Of a stretch of DNA of 64,000 bases, positions 21,056 through 31,831 are shown piece by piece (position 1 is the first letter of the stretch; the number at the start of each line of letters is the position of its first letter). The notes beneath the pieces were generated by a model. The model was not told where the DNA came from. It ran no database searches and saw only the letters and a list, made by a program, of their open reading frames with translations. Location: positions 10,159,723 to 10,223,722 of the forward strand of contig NC_080165.1 of assembly GCF_950295315.1 (NCBI RefSeq). Direction: 5' to 3'. Source of the stretch: Erinaceus europaeus (Eukaryota > Chordata > Mammalia > Eulipotyphla > Erinaceidae). The translations under genes were made by a program, and so were the position numbers.

Positions 21056-21474
21056 GAGAATTACCTTTTCCTTTTCTATTCACATAGTATACAGTCTATA
21101 TGTTAAAGTATGTGTGTTAGCAATATGATGAACTTAAACCTCTAACAGATCCCTCTCTCCACCATCACTGGTCATCTCCATCAGGAACGTGATCATAAGC
21201 CCTCTTGCCATCCTTCCCAGGACCTTGCCCTCACCATAAAGCAGCAATGATAGGGACTGCTCCAGTCTCTGGAAAGAAGCTGGGTCTTCCTGCCCTGCCA
21301 CTTGAGGAAGACTGGTCCTGAAATGAGTACAGCCTAGAATGTTACCAGCTGTGACCATGGACTATAAGCTCAGACCAACAAGGACTCAGAGGTTGCACAG
21401 GCTCTTGTGCTAAAGTAAATATACATATGCCCTGGTACAGATGGGTGGGGTAAACATTTAATTTTATTCATAGA
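21056..21474. other. Single-copy DNA
   Basis: Nothing recognised, apart from modest minus-strand open frames without similarity known to me. Confidence 0.45.
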
Positions 21475-22325
21475 TTTTTTTTTTCAAGACTGGGAACTAC
21501 TTGCAGCCCTAATCCAACTTTCTAGCCCTTTTCTTTCTCTGACATCATCTACTCAGACAATATTTTTATCCAGCTCCATGTTAGTCATCAAACTCAAGCA
21601 AAAACAATGATAGTTATGGGCCCTAAGAACATAAAATGAACTTTCTAGCTTCCTTCCACTCTAAAAACCCTAGTCTCAACTGCTCTGTTCCTACTTTTCG
21701 GTTCCTGTTCATTAACTATTTTGTCTCACTTTATATCCTGCCACCTTGCAGACCCCAAGTTGCAGACACTACCATGATTCCATCCTGACTTCTCTGGGCA
21801 GACAACCTCACCAATGTGTCCTGGAACCTCACCTCTCCAGAGCCCTGCCCCACTAGGGAAAGATAGAAACAGTCTGGGGGAGGGCGTGGATTAGCCTGCC
21901 TATGCCCAAATCCAGTGGAGAAGCAGTTATGGAGTTCAGAACTCCTACTTTCTACACCACAAAAAGAATTTTGGATCATACTCCCAGTGGGGGATAAATG
22001 ATAGAGTAAAGATGACAGGAGGATTCTGCATTCCAGCTTCATCAAAACTTGGTAAGAGAGAGGAGGGAAAAGGAAAGAACAATTGGATGTAGTAATATGT
22101 GTAGGTATGACTTGGAAAGGAAGAGAAGATGGGGCCTTTAAAAAAAGGGCAATAATATATAAATATAGACAGTCGTAGAAATAATAGTTAACCTATATCT
22201 GCAACCTTAGGAGAACTGCTGTAACTTCCAATGGAGGGAATGGGGATACAGAACACTGCTAGTAGGAATGGTTCGGATGTGCTCCTGTTATCTTGTAACT
22301 TCATAAATCAATATTAAATCACTAA
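21475..22325 (+). mobile_element. L1 3'UTR repeat, long older copy
   Basis: CAACTTTCTAGCCCTTTTC, CATCATCTACTCAGACAATA, CCTCACCTCTCCAGAGCCCT and GGAGAAGCAGTTATGGAG align with the 3'UTR. A divergent 3' end (TCATAAATCAATATTAAATC) suggests an older L1 subfamily. Confidence 0.75.
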
Positions 22326-22339
22326 TTAAAAAAATATGT

Positions 22340-22500
22340 GTGCTGGGACTGTGTGGTGACACATCTAGGAGAGTGCACACATTGACATGGCCAAGTATAC
22401 AGGTTCAAGTCCCTGGTCCACACCTGTTGTGGAAGCTTGTCTCTGTCTCTCTCCCCATTTACCTCTCCTTCTCTATCTCTGTCTCCAACCAAATAAAATA
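22340..22500 (+). mobile_element. SINE-B copy
   Basis: GGACTGTGTGGTGACACATC is the head, ACAGGTTCAAGTCCCTGGTC box B, then a C/T-rich body and CCAAATAAAATAAAAAT. Confidence 0.8.
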
Positions 22501-22514
22501 AAAATAATGTTGTT

Positions 22515-22600
22515 AGCTTCTTTTTTCTTCCTTCCTTCCCTCCTTTCTTCTTTCCTTCCTTTCTTTTTCTTTCTTTCTTTATTCTTCTTCTCCTTCTCCT
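22515..22600. repeat. C/T-rich simple repeat
   Basis: CTTCCTTCCCTCC and TTCTTTCTTTC runs lie between the SINE tail and the A tail of a minus-strand L1 3' end. Confidence 0.8.
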
Positions 22601-22602
22601 TT

Positions 22603-22862
22603 TTTAAAAATTTTTTATTTATAAAAAGGAAGCATTGACTAAACCATTGGATAAGAGGGGTACAACTCCGCACAATTCCCACCACCAGAACTCTGTATCC
22701 CATTCCCTCCCCTGATAGCTTTCCTATTCTTTATCCCTCTGGGAGTATGGACCCTGGGTCATTGTGGGATGCAGAAGGTGGAAGGTCTGGCTTCTGTAGT
22801 TGCTTCCCCACTGAACATGGGCGTTGACAGGTCAATCCATACTCCCAGCCTGCCTCTCTCTC
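22603..22862 (-). mobile_element. L1 3'UTR repeat
   Basis: TTTTTTATTTATAAAAAGGA, then CACAATTCCCACCACCAGAA, CCCTCTGGGAGTATGGACCC and CTGAACATGGGCGTTGACAG. Confidence 0.88.
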
Positions 22863-22865
22863 CTT

Positions 22866-22965
22866 TTTTAACCAGAGTGGTGGTGTGGGAGATTGAACCT
22901 GTGACTTCAGTGCCTCGGGCATTATAATATTTTGCATAACAATGGTGCTATCTCCTCCCACCCTA
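22866..22965 (-). mobile_element. SINE-C fragment
   Basis: The reverse complement reads GGAGATAGCACCATTGTTATG, then CCCGAGGCACTGAAGTCACAGG and TTCAATCTCCCACACC. Confidence 0.65.
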
Positions 22966-23404
22966 TGTGCTACGTTTTAAGACATACATTTCATTCTCCC
23001 TGACATTATCCAAAAATGTCTTTGTCTTCCTTCAATAATAATATTTCAGTATTTATTAAGATCTGCTTAAACTACATTGCAAAATGTTACATTTATTATC
23101 TCTAGCCTCCAAAAGCCTCTAAAACTTGTATTATATTAATTTATATTGTTTTTTTTATTGCCAAAAGGAAGGAACTAGATTCAAAGATGCTGAGGCTTTT
23201 GTCCAAGATCATGGAGAGCTAGAACGAGGCACTGGAATCTGGTGGACTAGAATGAGGCACTGGGATATGGTTTGGATTAAAGGAAATATATAGTTCATAA
23301 CTAGTCCATTGTTATTTGAGAAAAAGTTTTGTCTTCTTCATCCATCCCCAAGCCATATGGAGCAAAGCTCTCAATACCGTAGGCGATAAAGAAAACATAC
23401 TTTT
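22966..23404. other. Single-copy DNA
   Basis: GGACTAGAATGAGGCACTGG is nearly repeated (23222 and 23242 regions); otherwise nothing is recognised. Confidence 0.45.
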
Positions 23405-23685
23405 TTAAAAATTTATTCCCTTTTATTGCCCTTGTTCTTTTATTGTTGTAGTTATTGTTGTTGTTTTATTGATGTCGTCGTTGTTGGGTAGGACAGAGAG
23501 AAATGGAGAGAGGAGGGGAAAACGGGGGGGGGGGGGGGGAGAGAAAGACACCTGCAGACCTGCTTCACCCTTGTGAAGCGACTCCTCTGCAGGTGGGGAG
23601 CCGGGGGCTCCAACCAGGATCCTTATGCCAGTCCTTGGGCTTTGAGGCACTTGCGCTTAACCCGCTGTGCTACCTCCCACTTTTT
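23405..23685 (-). mobile_element. SINE-A copy
   Basis: CCCTTTTATTGCCCTTGTTC, GGACAGAGAGAAATGGAGAG, a G18-type run near 23524, CTGCAGGTGGGGAGCCGGGG and TTGCGCTTAACCCGCTGTGC. Confidence 0.93.
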
Positions 23686-23844
23686 TTTTTACCTTAAATT
23701 TGTTGAGGTATTAGAGTCTAGGCTCAACCAAAACCTGGGTTTCTATTAACTGCACTATCATCTACTAAGTGTAGGACTGTATCATCAAGTCAGTCACTGT
23801 TCCAATTTCCTCAGTAATAGATTGATCATTAAAAAGTGATAATA

Positions 23845-24202
23845 GGGGGTCGGGCGGTGGCGCAGTGGGTTAAGCGCATGTGGCGCAAAGCGCAGGGACT
23901 GGCGTAAGGGCGTAAGGGTCCCGGTTCGAGCCCCCGGTCCCCCACCTGCAGGGGAGTCGCTTCACAGGCGGTGAAGCAGGTCTGCAGGTGTCTTTCTCTC
24001 CCCTTCTCTGTCTTCCCCTCCTCTCTCCATTTCTCTCTGTCCTATCCAACAACGAATTGCGTCAACAAGGGCAATAATAATAACCACAACGAAGCTACAA
24101 CAAGGGCAACAAAAGGGGGAAAAAAAAATGGCCTCCAGGAGCGGTGGATTCATGGTGCAGGCACCGAGCCCAGCAATAACCCTGGAGGAGGAAAAAAAAA
24201 AA
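23845..24202 (+). mobile_element. SINE-A, full-length young copy
   Basis: The head GGGTCGGGCGGTGGCGCAGT, box B GGTCCCGGTTCGAGCCCCC, a C/T-rich body, CAA-rich block and 3' block (CCTCCAGGAGCGGTGGATTC ... GCAATAACCCTGG) end in an A16 tail. AAAAAGTGATAATAGG flanks both ends (from 23831 and from 24203), a target-site duplication of about 16 bp. GGCGTAAGGGCGTAAGG is a small internal duplication. Confidence 0.96.
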
Positions 24203-24217
24203 AAAAAGTGATAATAG

Positions 24218-24549
24218 GGGGTCCGGTGGTAGCACAGCAGGTTAAGTGAGCGCACATGAGGCAAAGCGCAAGGACCAGCTCCCCACTTGCTGGGCGGGGG
24301 GCAGGGCAGGTCACTTCACAAGTGGTGAAGCAGGTCTGCAGGTGTCTGTCTTTCTCTCCCCCTGTTTGTCTCCTCCTCCTCTCTCCATTTCTCTCTGTCC
24401 TATCCACCAATGACAGCAATAACAACAATAATAACCACAATGATAAAAACAACCAGGACAACAGAAAGGGAAAAAATAGCCTCCAGGAATAGTGGATTGG
24501 TGGTGCAAGCATCCAGCCCCAGCAATAACCCTTAAGGCAAATAATAATA

Positions 24550-24580
<31 letters not shown>

Positions 24581-24590
24581 TAATAATACA
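24218..24590 (+). mobile_element. SINE-A copy abutting the previous one
   Basis: It starts GGGGGTCCGGTGGTAGCACA right after the duplicated target of the preceding SINE, and runs through CTTCACAAGTGGTGAAGCAG and CCTCCAGGAATAGTGGATTG to an (AAT)n tail. Box B is deleted or altered. Confidence 0.92.
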
Positions 24591-26396
24591 CGGAAGTTAT
24601 GCATTCCCTTATAATGCTGATTCTTCACCAGTCAATCCAACATGGCACAATCTAGCAGGTATAGTGATTCATCCTTCTAAATTTCTCCCATGGATATATA
24701 TATATTCTTTTTCTCTACACAATTGTTTCTACAATGTAAAGTTAGAGGCAAGTAGGAAACTATCTATAATTGATGGTAGGCTAAGACATAAAGTGTAGAA
24801 TCTAATTGGTTTCCTTAGAACCTCAGTCTAACAAAATTATTGTTCCATCAACTGTACTTTTGGTAAACTCCACAGGCAACAGAATATGAATTTGTTTAAG
24901 GCAATCTCGGTTGCTCAGTTTTGTTTTGTTTTTGTCTCATATTTTATAGCTCAACCTCAGCTGTGTTTTGTTGGACTTGTCAGAATATAAAATTGTCTGG
25001 GCAATTTTATGGCATAATGGAAATGTATTTTTGCTCTACTTTATTTTATAAAAACCATCAGTAGTTTGCTTGAGCTATAAGTTTTGTGATACATGAAGAT
25101 GTCTGGGGTCCTATTACCATAGTTTATGGGGCTCATTTAGACAGCTATCTCCTGTGATTAGAATTAAAGACAAAACAGTGTAGTGACCTACAAGACATTT
25201 GAATTTTTGTATTATGGGTCAAAATGTTTCAAATGGTGAGACTATATAACATCTAAGATAGGCTGAAAATGTACTAGAGGTAAAATGTAGAATGCTGAGC
25301 ACAGCTGTAAGGTTCTTTGACACAAAGTTACATGATGGCTTTCTATTTTTCTTCAGAAAAAAAAAATGGAGAGATTGAATGTTTCTTGAAAATACCCTTC
25401 TCAATATGGTTTTGTATCTTTCCTTGAGCCTAAGCATTTACGTTTTCACTGTGATAGGAAAATACAGCTAACATAATCTTCCCTAATTATGTTGATATTT
25501 GAGATTTGAAACATTGGTGATAACGTGCATGTCCTGAAATTGCAGTGTGCAAGATAAATACTATAAATTTGACAAAAACTGATGAGCACAGAATAATTTT
25601 ACATTTCTCCGCAGACAATGACTCTACAGTTCTCTCTACCCTTATCTCTTACATATTTATACAAGATTATATTTATCATATATGTCAAGAGTTCAACCAT
25701 TCCCACTTTTATTCAGGGACTGTATTTATGTGATTTCTGGATATGTTATTCAGCTTCTGTAATCTTTGAGATCCAATGGTTAAATTATTTGCTTCTATAC
25801 CATAAACTTTGTTTATTGCAGTAAAAGAAACCTTTCCACTGAGCACAGTGGAATGAATATTAAACAAAATATAAACCATAAAAACTATGGCCAATTTAAA
25901 CCTTAATAAGCAGGAGTCAATAATCGAATGTGACTGTGGATATATCATAAAATTAATTAAAGGGGCTTCTATAATTCAATATGTAGCTGTTGAACTGTAA
26001 ATTTAGAGAATACCTGGCAAGTTTAATAGTATTAAAGTAAGCATTCATTATTTTTTATTGCACCAACAAATTGGCCACATATGAAATATGCTCATTTATT
26101 TCATGTTCATATTTAGAGGTTAACTTACAAATTTATTTTTATTTGATAATACTATATACTAGAAATATTTACATGGTCCCAAATTTATATTACAAATTAT
26201 CAAGTAGTTTAACATGTTCCCCCACTTGCTTCCTCTCTTGATGGTAATAATTTTAAGCTGTATATAGTTTGTCGTTCTATTGTTTACTTTTAGTACATTG
26301 CTGTAAATTTCCCCTAGTGATATTTATGTAGCTTTAAACTGCTTAGTATTTACAAAAGAAAACTCTGAGCAATACTATGAAATAAGGCACTGCACA
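24591..26396. other. 1.8 kb of AT-rich, apparently single-copy DNA
   Basis: No SINE, L1 fragment, satellite or convincing coding frame is seen. It is one of the longest repeat-free stretches here and suits primer or synteny anchoring. Confidence 0.5.
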
Positions 26397-27180
26397 GCAT
26401 CCCATCCCATCCATCTCATCTCATCCTAACCCACCCCACCCACCTCATCCCATCCCATCCCATCCCATCCCATCCCATCCCATCCCATCCCATCCTTTCC
26501 ATCCCTTCCATCTCATCCCATCACATCACATCACAACCCATCTATTCCTTCTCATCCTATCCCATCCATCTCATCGCATATATTCCTTCCCATCATATTC
26601 CATCCCATCTCATCCCATCCTATCCATCCCATCCCATCTCATCCATCCTATCACATTTCATCCCATCCATCCCAACCCAACCCATCCATCCCATTACATT
26701 CCATCCCTCATCCCATCCCATCCATCCCATCCCATCCCATCTATCCCATCCATCTCATCTCAACACACCCATCCCTTCCCATCTCATCCTGTCCCATCTC
26801 ATCCATCCCATCCCATCCATCCTATTTCATCTTATCCCATCTCATCCCATCCCATCTCATCTCATCCTATCCCATCCCATCCATCCCATCCCATCCATCC
26901 CATCCCATCCCATCCATCCCATCCCACCCATCCCATCCCATCTCAATCTATCCATCCCTTCCCATTCCAACTCATCACATCCCATCCTATCCCATCCCAT
27001 CCCATCAATCCCACCCCATCCCATCAGTCCCATCCATCTCATCCCATCTCAACTCATCCATCCCTTCCCATCCCATCTTACCCCATCTCATCCCGTCCCA
27101 TCTCATCCCATCCCATCCCACCCCATCCTATCCATCCCATCCCATCCCATCCCACCCCATTCTACTCCATCTCACTCCTA
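26397..27180. repeat. CCCAT/CCATC satellite (about 780 bp)
   Basis: It is a degenerate array of CCCAT pentamers mixed with CCAT and CTCAT variants. The purest part (about 26449-26494) has CCC runs spaced by AT, so the minus strand holds successive GGG runs with two-base loops. Open frames rich in Met/Gly/Trp across it are repeat artefacts. Confidence 0.96.
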
Positions 27181-27185
27181 TCTAG

Positions 27186-27466
27186 TCTAGCCACCAGTGT
27201 CATATCTGGGGCTTGGTGCCTACATAATGAATCCACTACTGTTTCCAGCAACCATTTTTCCCTTAATTTTGTTCCCCCTTTTATTTAATTCTATTAAATA
27301 AAAAATTTAGAGAAAATTTAAAGGAGAAGAGGAGAAGGAGCTACATCTGTAACACCACTTCACCACTGCAAAGGTCCCTTCTGAAGGTGGAAATTGGGAT
27401 CTTGAACCCAGGTACTTGAACATGGTAATGTACATTCAAATGGATGTGTCACCAACAGGCCCCTCT
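27186..27466 (-). mobile_element. Old SINE-A copy
   Basis: GGGGCTTGGTGCCTACATAA, TGAATCCACTACTGTTTCC, then CACTTCACCACTGCAAAGG and CTTGAACCCAGGTACTTGAA. Heavily diverged. Confidence 0.65.
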
Positions 27467-28224
27467 CTACACAACATTTTAAAGACAGTATTTTCAACAT
27501 CTAGAATTAAAATATTTAAATAACTAATTTTCCAGCCAAATGCAATGCATCATAAGTAAAATAACTTTGCCATTCAAATGGGATCTGCAGATAAACAGAA
27601 AGCTACAGTGCTACAAAAATGAAGGAACTCCTCTACTCTCTAGAAGCAAGTACTGACATAAGGACAGTCGTCATCAGCCCTGATCGCGGCTTCACTAAGC
27701 GCTCTGTGTAATTGGACAATGGAAATATCCTAGATCTAATTCAATAAAGGAGTTGATTTCTAATTTTTATTGAAAAAATTTTTATGTAGCTCTAGGGAGG
27801 AAACACAGGACTTGGCACAAGTTCAATGCCACTGAGAAGCCTCCTTCGTTCAATTTTCTATAATTTATCTTTTCCGACAGGGAGGAAAAGGGGAGAGAAA
27901 AAGAAGGTAAGGGGGAGGGAGAGGGACAGGAGATACCACAGAGTTTCTCCGTCACCCATAGACATCCCCCAGTTTGCTGTCTACACCTCGTATGCAGTGT
28001 TAGGATATATATACATCAAAGTATCCACATCAATAGGCGTGGATTTCATTGTCCAATATAAGGAATAAAATAAAGTAATATTCAACCAGTGGCTATTATA
28101 GTTATTTTGCTACTTTTGTAGTAACATAATAAAAATCAATGTTTTCCCATTTCCATCACAGAGAATATGTAGGCTATTGCCATTTGTGGTCAAGATCACA
28201 AGTTCTTTATTATTACTATTATTA
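27467..28224. other. Mostly single-copy DNA
   Basis: A purine-rich patch (27880-27935) and possible SINE relics exist, but I cannot classify them. Confidence 0.4.
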
Positions 28225-28350
28225 TTATTAGTGATTTAATAATGATCGACAAGACTGTGGGATAAGAGGGGTACAATTCCATACAATCCCCGCCACTAGA
28301 GTTCCACATCCCACCCCCTCCGTTGGAAGCTTCCCTATTCCTTATCCCTA
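28225..28350 (-). mobile_element. L1 3'UTR terminal fragment
   Basis: GATAAGAGGGGTACAATTCC, then CCGCCACTAGAGTTCCACAT and CTTCCCTATTCCTTATCCC on the plus strand. An ATT-repeat marks the tail. Confidence 0.75.
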
Positions 28351-28484
28351 TCAAATACCTGTCCTAGTCTATGTGAACTATGGCAAACTGAATATGTTAC
28401 CAGAGTTCACTTTGCACATCGATAAATAAGCATGATTAAAATAACTGTCTGCGTTGTTGGTTTAAGTATAGGGAGGTAATGTAT

Positions 28485-28790
28485 TTTATTTTATTTATTT
28501 ATTTTTGCCTCCAGGGTTATTGCTGGGGCTCTGTGCCTGTAATACGAGTCCACTGCTTCAGGAGGTCATTTTTCCCTCTTGTTGCCCTTGTTGTTTATCA
28601 CTGTTATTATTATTATTGTTGTTGTTAAGGCTGTCATTGTCGTTGGATAGGACAGAGAGAAATAGAGGAAGGGAAGACAGAGAGGGGGAGAGAAAGACAG
28701 ACACCTGCAGACCTGCTTCACAGCTTGGGAAATGTCTGTGGACTTCATGCCATGTGCACTTAACCCGCTATGCTATTGCCCCGCCCCCTG
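28485..28790 (-). mobile_element. SINE-A copy
   Basis: GCCTCCAGGGTTATTGCTGG, GGACAGAGAGAAATAGAGG, ACACCTGCAGACCTGCTTC and TGCACTTAACCCGCTATGC. Confidence 0.9.
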
Positions 28791-28811
28791 TAATGTATTT
28801 TAAAGGGTTTT

Positions 28812-29060
28812 TCAGTCAGGGAGATGGTTTAGTAGGTAAGTAAAAGACTGACATGAATGAGCTACCAGGATCAATCCCCAGCGCTGCTTAAGTCAGAGCA
28901 GGCTCTCTGTCCCACCCCCCGTCTCTCTGTCTCTCTCTCTGCCCTCTTTCTCTGTCTTCTCTGTGTGTGTGTGTGTCTTTCTGCCTCACCCTCACTCCCA
29001 TCTCTCTATATTCTCTTATCTCTCTATCTATCTCTCTCTCTTTCTCATATAAGATATAAA
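28812..29060 (+). mobile_element. SINE-C copy with simple-sequence body
   Basis: TCAGGGAGATGGTTTAGTAG, then CCAGGATCAATCCCCAGCGC, followed by CTCT-, GTGT- and CTAT-rich sequence to about 29060. Confidence 0.65.
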
Positions 29061-29075
29061 AACTTGTCAAAATAA

Positions 29076-29935
29076 AATAGCTGGCACACTGTATATTGCT
29101 TAAATATGGATTATTGCGGAATAATAGATGGAGAACACAGATCATCCTATGACAATTTTCTTTTGCTTTTTTTTCTACTGAGTGGGTAAATACCATTTTC
29201 TTGACTCAGGAAGATGTAAGATACATATTTTATAGCATTTAAAGTCATTGCTTGTTGGAATCATAATAAAACCTAATCTCAAATCCAACCCTGGAATGTT
29301 CAAGTGAAAGTTATTATGTAGTTACCATAAATGACTTGTTTCTAGTCATAGTACCCAAAATAATAAATGTATTATTGGGATGCAGACTAGAATGTCTTCT
29401 CTGAACACCAGCTCCAATAACTGTCCTCAGATACTTTGTTATGCATATAAAATAAACCTGTCAATTTCTCTCTGAGTTTAGTCATCAGTTAATAAGAAAT
29501 TTTTTCTACATTTCCTCCCAAAGTAACAGACAGAGAGGCACCATACATGTGTAATACAGGGAAATATTTCATTATTTGCTTTGTGTCAAGATGGTCATTT
29601 CCTTCAGTTAACACCTAAGGTATATATTCCCTGCCTTGGGATTGAATGCCATGAGATTATTCTTTCAAATGCAGAAGCTGTCAAAGTAGAGAGTAAGGTC
29701 CCCTAAAATACAGACACAAGCAAAGAAACTGATCCTCTGAGATTGATTGTACAGTAGTAGTAAACAGGCTGTCTACAATTGAACATAGTATATGCAGTTA
29801 GAATCCAGCCCATCATAAGTGCTACTTAGCTGTTGGGAATGCTAAGAACTCAGACACAAGGAATATAGCTACAAGACAGTGGTTTTCATCCCTTAGTGAA
29901 TGCCAAACTTGTCTAGGAGATTTTTCAAAAATTAC
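29076..29935. other. Single-copy DNA (about 0.86 kb)
   Basis: No feature recognised. Confidence 0.5.
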
Positions 29936-30135
29936 TGATTGGGGCACCTGGTTGAGTGTACATGTCCAGGTTCAAGACCCCATTCCCCAGCTGCAGGGGA
30001 AAACGTCATGAGTGGTGAAGCAGTGCGGCAGGTGTCTCTCTGTCTCTCTCCCTCTCTATCTCCCTATTCCTTTCAACTTGTGGCTGTCTCAATCCAATAA
30101 ATAATCAAAGATAATAAAATTTAAAAATAAAAAAT
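29936..30135 (+). mobile_element. SINE-B copy
   Basis: GGGGCACCTGGTTGAGTGTA, TCCAGGTTCAAGACCCCATT, AGTGGTGAAGCAGTGCGGCA and CCAATAAATAATCAAAGAT. Confidence 0.85.
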
Positions 30136-30159
30136 TAAGGTTTGTATTATTATAAAAGG

Positions 30160-30345
30160 TTACTGATTAAAGGTACTGGATGATAATTTACGTAACAGAG
30201 GAACTACCTTTCCAGCCATAAGGTTCTGGATTCCACCACCGGTCTCATATGAAAGAGTAGCATCAAGGGAAGTCCATGGATAGTCAAATAGTGATGTGTT
30301 CTTTCTCTCTTGTATCTTGTTATGCCTCCATCTCTATTATTAAAA
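30160..30345 (+). mobile_element. Possible degraded SINE-C
   Basis: CCAGCCATAAGGTTCTGGAT, then CACCACCGGTCTCATATG and a CTCTCTTGTATC..A tail recall a tRNA-type SINE, but the match is weak. Confidence 0.35.
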
Positions 30346-30690
30346 AAAAAAGTTTCAAAAAGTGGGTCAAGAGAATCCTTAGTGGTATTATTTTGACATA
30401 AAGTCCTGAGAACATTCCATAGTGCTATAAAAAAAACTAGACCATAGTAACAATCTCAAGATCCAACCTACAGATTATAATAAATGTATGGTGGTGTCAT
30501 GGACAAAACAGATATATTTGCTGGTTTTCCTAATGTAAAACCAAGGGTTAATAAACATGCAACAAGCCTCTCTACTGGCATGGCATTTCATTACCATACA
30601 TTCCTTCAAATTGTCTTCATTTGAAAGCCTAGAGTGGTATGTCTGTATCATTTTCATCTGCTCCTTCGTCTAGTCACTTGAACACACATT
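30346..30690. other. Single-copy DNA
   Basis: Nothing recognised. Confidence 0.45.
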
Positions 30691-30705
30691 AAAGTGACAT
30701 GTGCA

Positions 30706-30928
30706 GGAGTCGGGCTGTAGCAGCAGATTAAGCGCAGGCGGCGCAAAGCCCAAGGACTGAAGTAAGGATACCGGTTCGAGTCCCTGGCTCCCCACCTGCA
30801 GGGGAGTCTCCTCCTCTCTGTCTTCCCCTCCTCTCTCCATTTCTCTCTGTCCTATCCAACAATGACGACATCAATAAAACAACAAGGGCAACAAAAGGAA
30901 AAATAAATAAATAAACACTTAATTTTAA
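30706..30928 (+). mobile_element. SINE-A with internal deletion and clear target duplication
   Basis: GGAGTCGGGCTGTAGCAGCA, ATACCGGTTCGAGTCCCTGG, then the body is shortened (GGGGAGTC joins directly to TCCTCCTCTCTG). AAAGTGACATGTGCA occurs at 30691-30705 and 30929-30943. Confidence 0.94.
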
Positions 30929-31037
30929 AAAGTGACATGTGCAAGTGCACACGCCACAGTGCGCAAGGACCTGCTTCAATCGCCTGGTCACCACCTGCAG
31001 GAGGAAACCTTCATGAGTGGTGAAGCAGTACTGTAGG

Positions 31038-31084
<47 letters not shown>

Positions 31085-31085
31085 T
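30929..31085 (+). mobile_element. SINE-B with (CT)n body
   Basis: CACACGCCACAGTGCGCAAG, then CACCTGCAGGAGGAAACC, and a pure CT run to 31081. The preceding SINE-A inserted at its 5' edge. Confidence 0.8.
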
Positions 31086-31555
31086 CTCATGCTAAGTATG
31101 CACATGTGGCACAGCCTCCCTCTGTTGATGACCGGTGAAGTATAGCATAGTCCCGACACCTGGGTTCAAGACCCTGCTCCCCACCTGCAGGGGAGAAAGT
31201 TCTCAAGCAGTGAATCAGGTCTGCATATGCCTCTCCTTCTCTCCCCTCCCTTACAATTCTGTCTTTCCTATACAAAAGAAAGACAGAAAGAAAGACGGAA
31301 GGAAGGAAGGAAGGAAGGAAGGAAGGAAGGAAGGAAGGAAGGAAGGAAAGAAGGAAGGAAGGAGGGAAGGAAGGAAGGGAAAGGAAAGGGAATGAAGGAA
31401 GGAAGGAAGGAAGGAAGGAAGAAAGAAAGAAAGAGAGAGAGAGAGAAAAAAAAAAGAAAGAGATAGAGAGAGAAAGACGGAAGATGGTCTCTAGGAGTGG
31501 TGAATTCACTGTGCAAGAACCAAGCCCCAGCAATAACCCTAGTGGCGAGATTCAT
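31086..31555 (+). mobile_element. SINE-A containing a (GGAA)n expansion
   Basis: CACCTGGGTTCAAGACCCTG, CACCTGCAGGGGAGAAAG and TCTGTCTTTCCTATAC precede 31275-31480 of AAAG/GGAA/GAAA repeat. The SINE 3' block (GGTCTCTAGGAGTGGTGAAT ... AGCAATAACCCTAG) follows, so the microsatellite grew inside the element's A-rich linker. Confidence 0.88.
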
Positions 31556-31638
31556 AGTACATCAAAATATATTTTGTGATATTGTTTCAGTGACATCTAG
31601 ACTACATCTCCATATTAAGCAATGCATGACTATATATT

Positions 31639-31831
31639 CTTCTTCTAGCGTTTGCCCTTCTTCCATAGCCAGTCAACAGCGTCAGGTTGAAAGCTGTCAG
31701 GAGCTGCTTGTTGCTGGCTTTGAAAGTGACTGGGATCCATGTGGATTCAGTCGGCTAGGAAGGATTGTCAGTTTCCCCAATGAATGGGTACTCACGGGAT
31801 GCACCACGAGAAGGTCGATCCAATGCATCCC
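31639..31831 (-). mobile_element. Non-autonomous, internally deleted Vingi (193 bp)
   Basis: On the minus strand it begins GGGATGCATTGGATCGACC and ends AAACGCTAG plus AAGAAG. GACTATATATT at 31628-31638 and 31832-31842 is an exact 11-bp target-site duplication that abuts both ends. It is a shorter form than the copy at 13934-14172: the 5' segment ends at CAGCTTTCAA and joins directly to CCTGACGCTGTTGAC. Confidence 0.92.
31762..31831 (-). ncRNA. Predicted HDV-like ribozyme, second Vingi copy
   Basis: On the minus strand P1 is GGGATGC (31831-31825) with GCATCCC (31802-31796), all 7 pairs. P2 is GGATCG (31821-31816) with CAATCC (31767-31762), 5 of 6. P3 is ACC/GGT closing loop TTCTCGT. P4 is CCC/GGG around ATTCATT, and J4/2 is AAACTGA. 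The predicted cleavage site coincides with the genomic boundary between target duplication and element. The single P2 mismatch is repaired in the other copy, and the P1 mismatch of the other copy is paired here. Confidence 0.78.

Noticed and set aside
23845..23940. tRNA gene signals (A and B boxes) here and in dozens of similar places
   Set aside because: The boxes belong to dispersed tRNA-derived SINEs with C/T-rich bodies and A-rich tails; no intact cloverleaf was found.
24591..26396. Host exon in the repeat-free 1.8 kb
   Set aside because: Open frames are short (at most about 79 codons), AT-driven and without splice-flanked or recognisable protein sequence.
26857..27042. Met/Gly/Trp-rich minus-strand frame
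   Set aside because: It is a translation of the CCCAT satellite.
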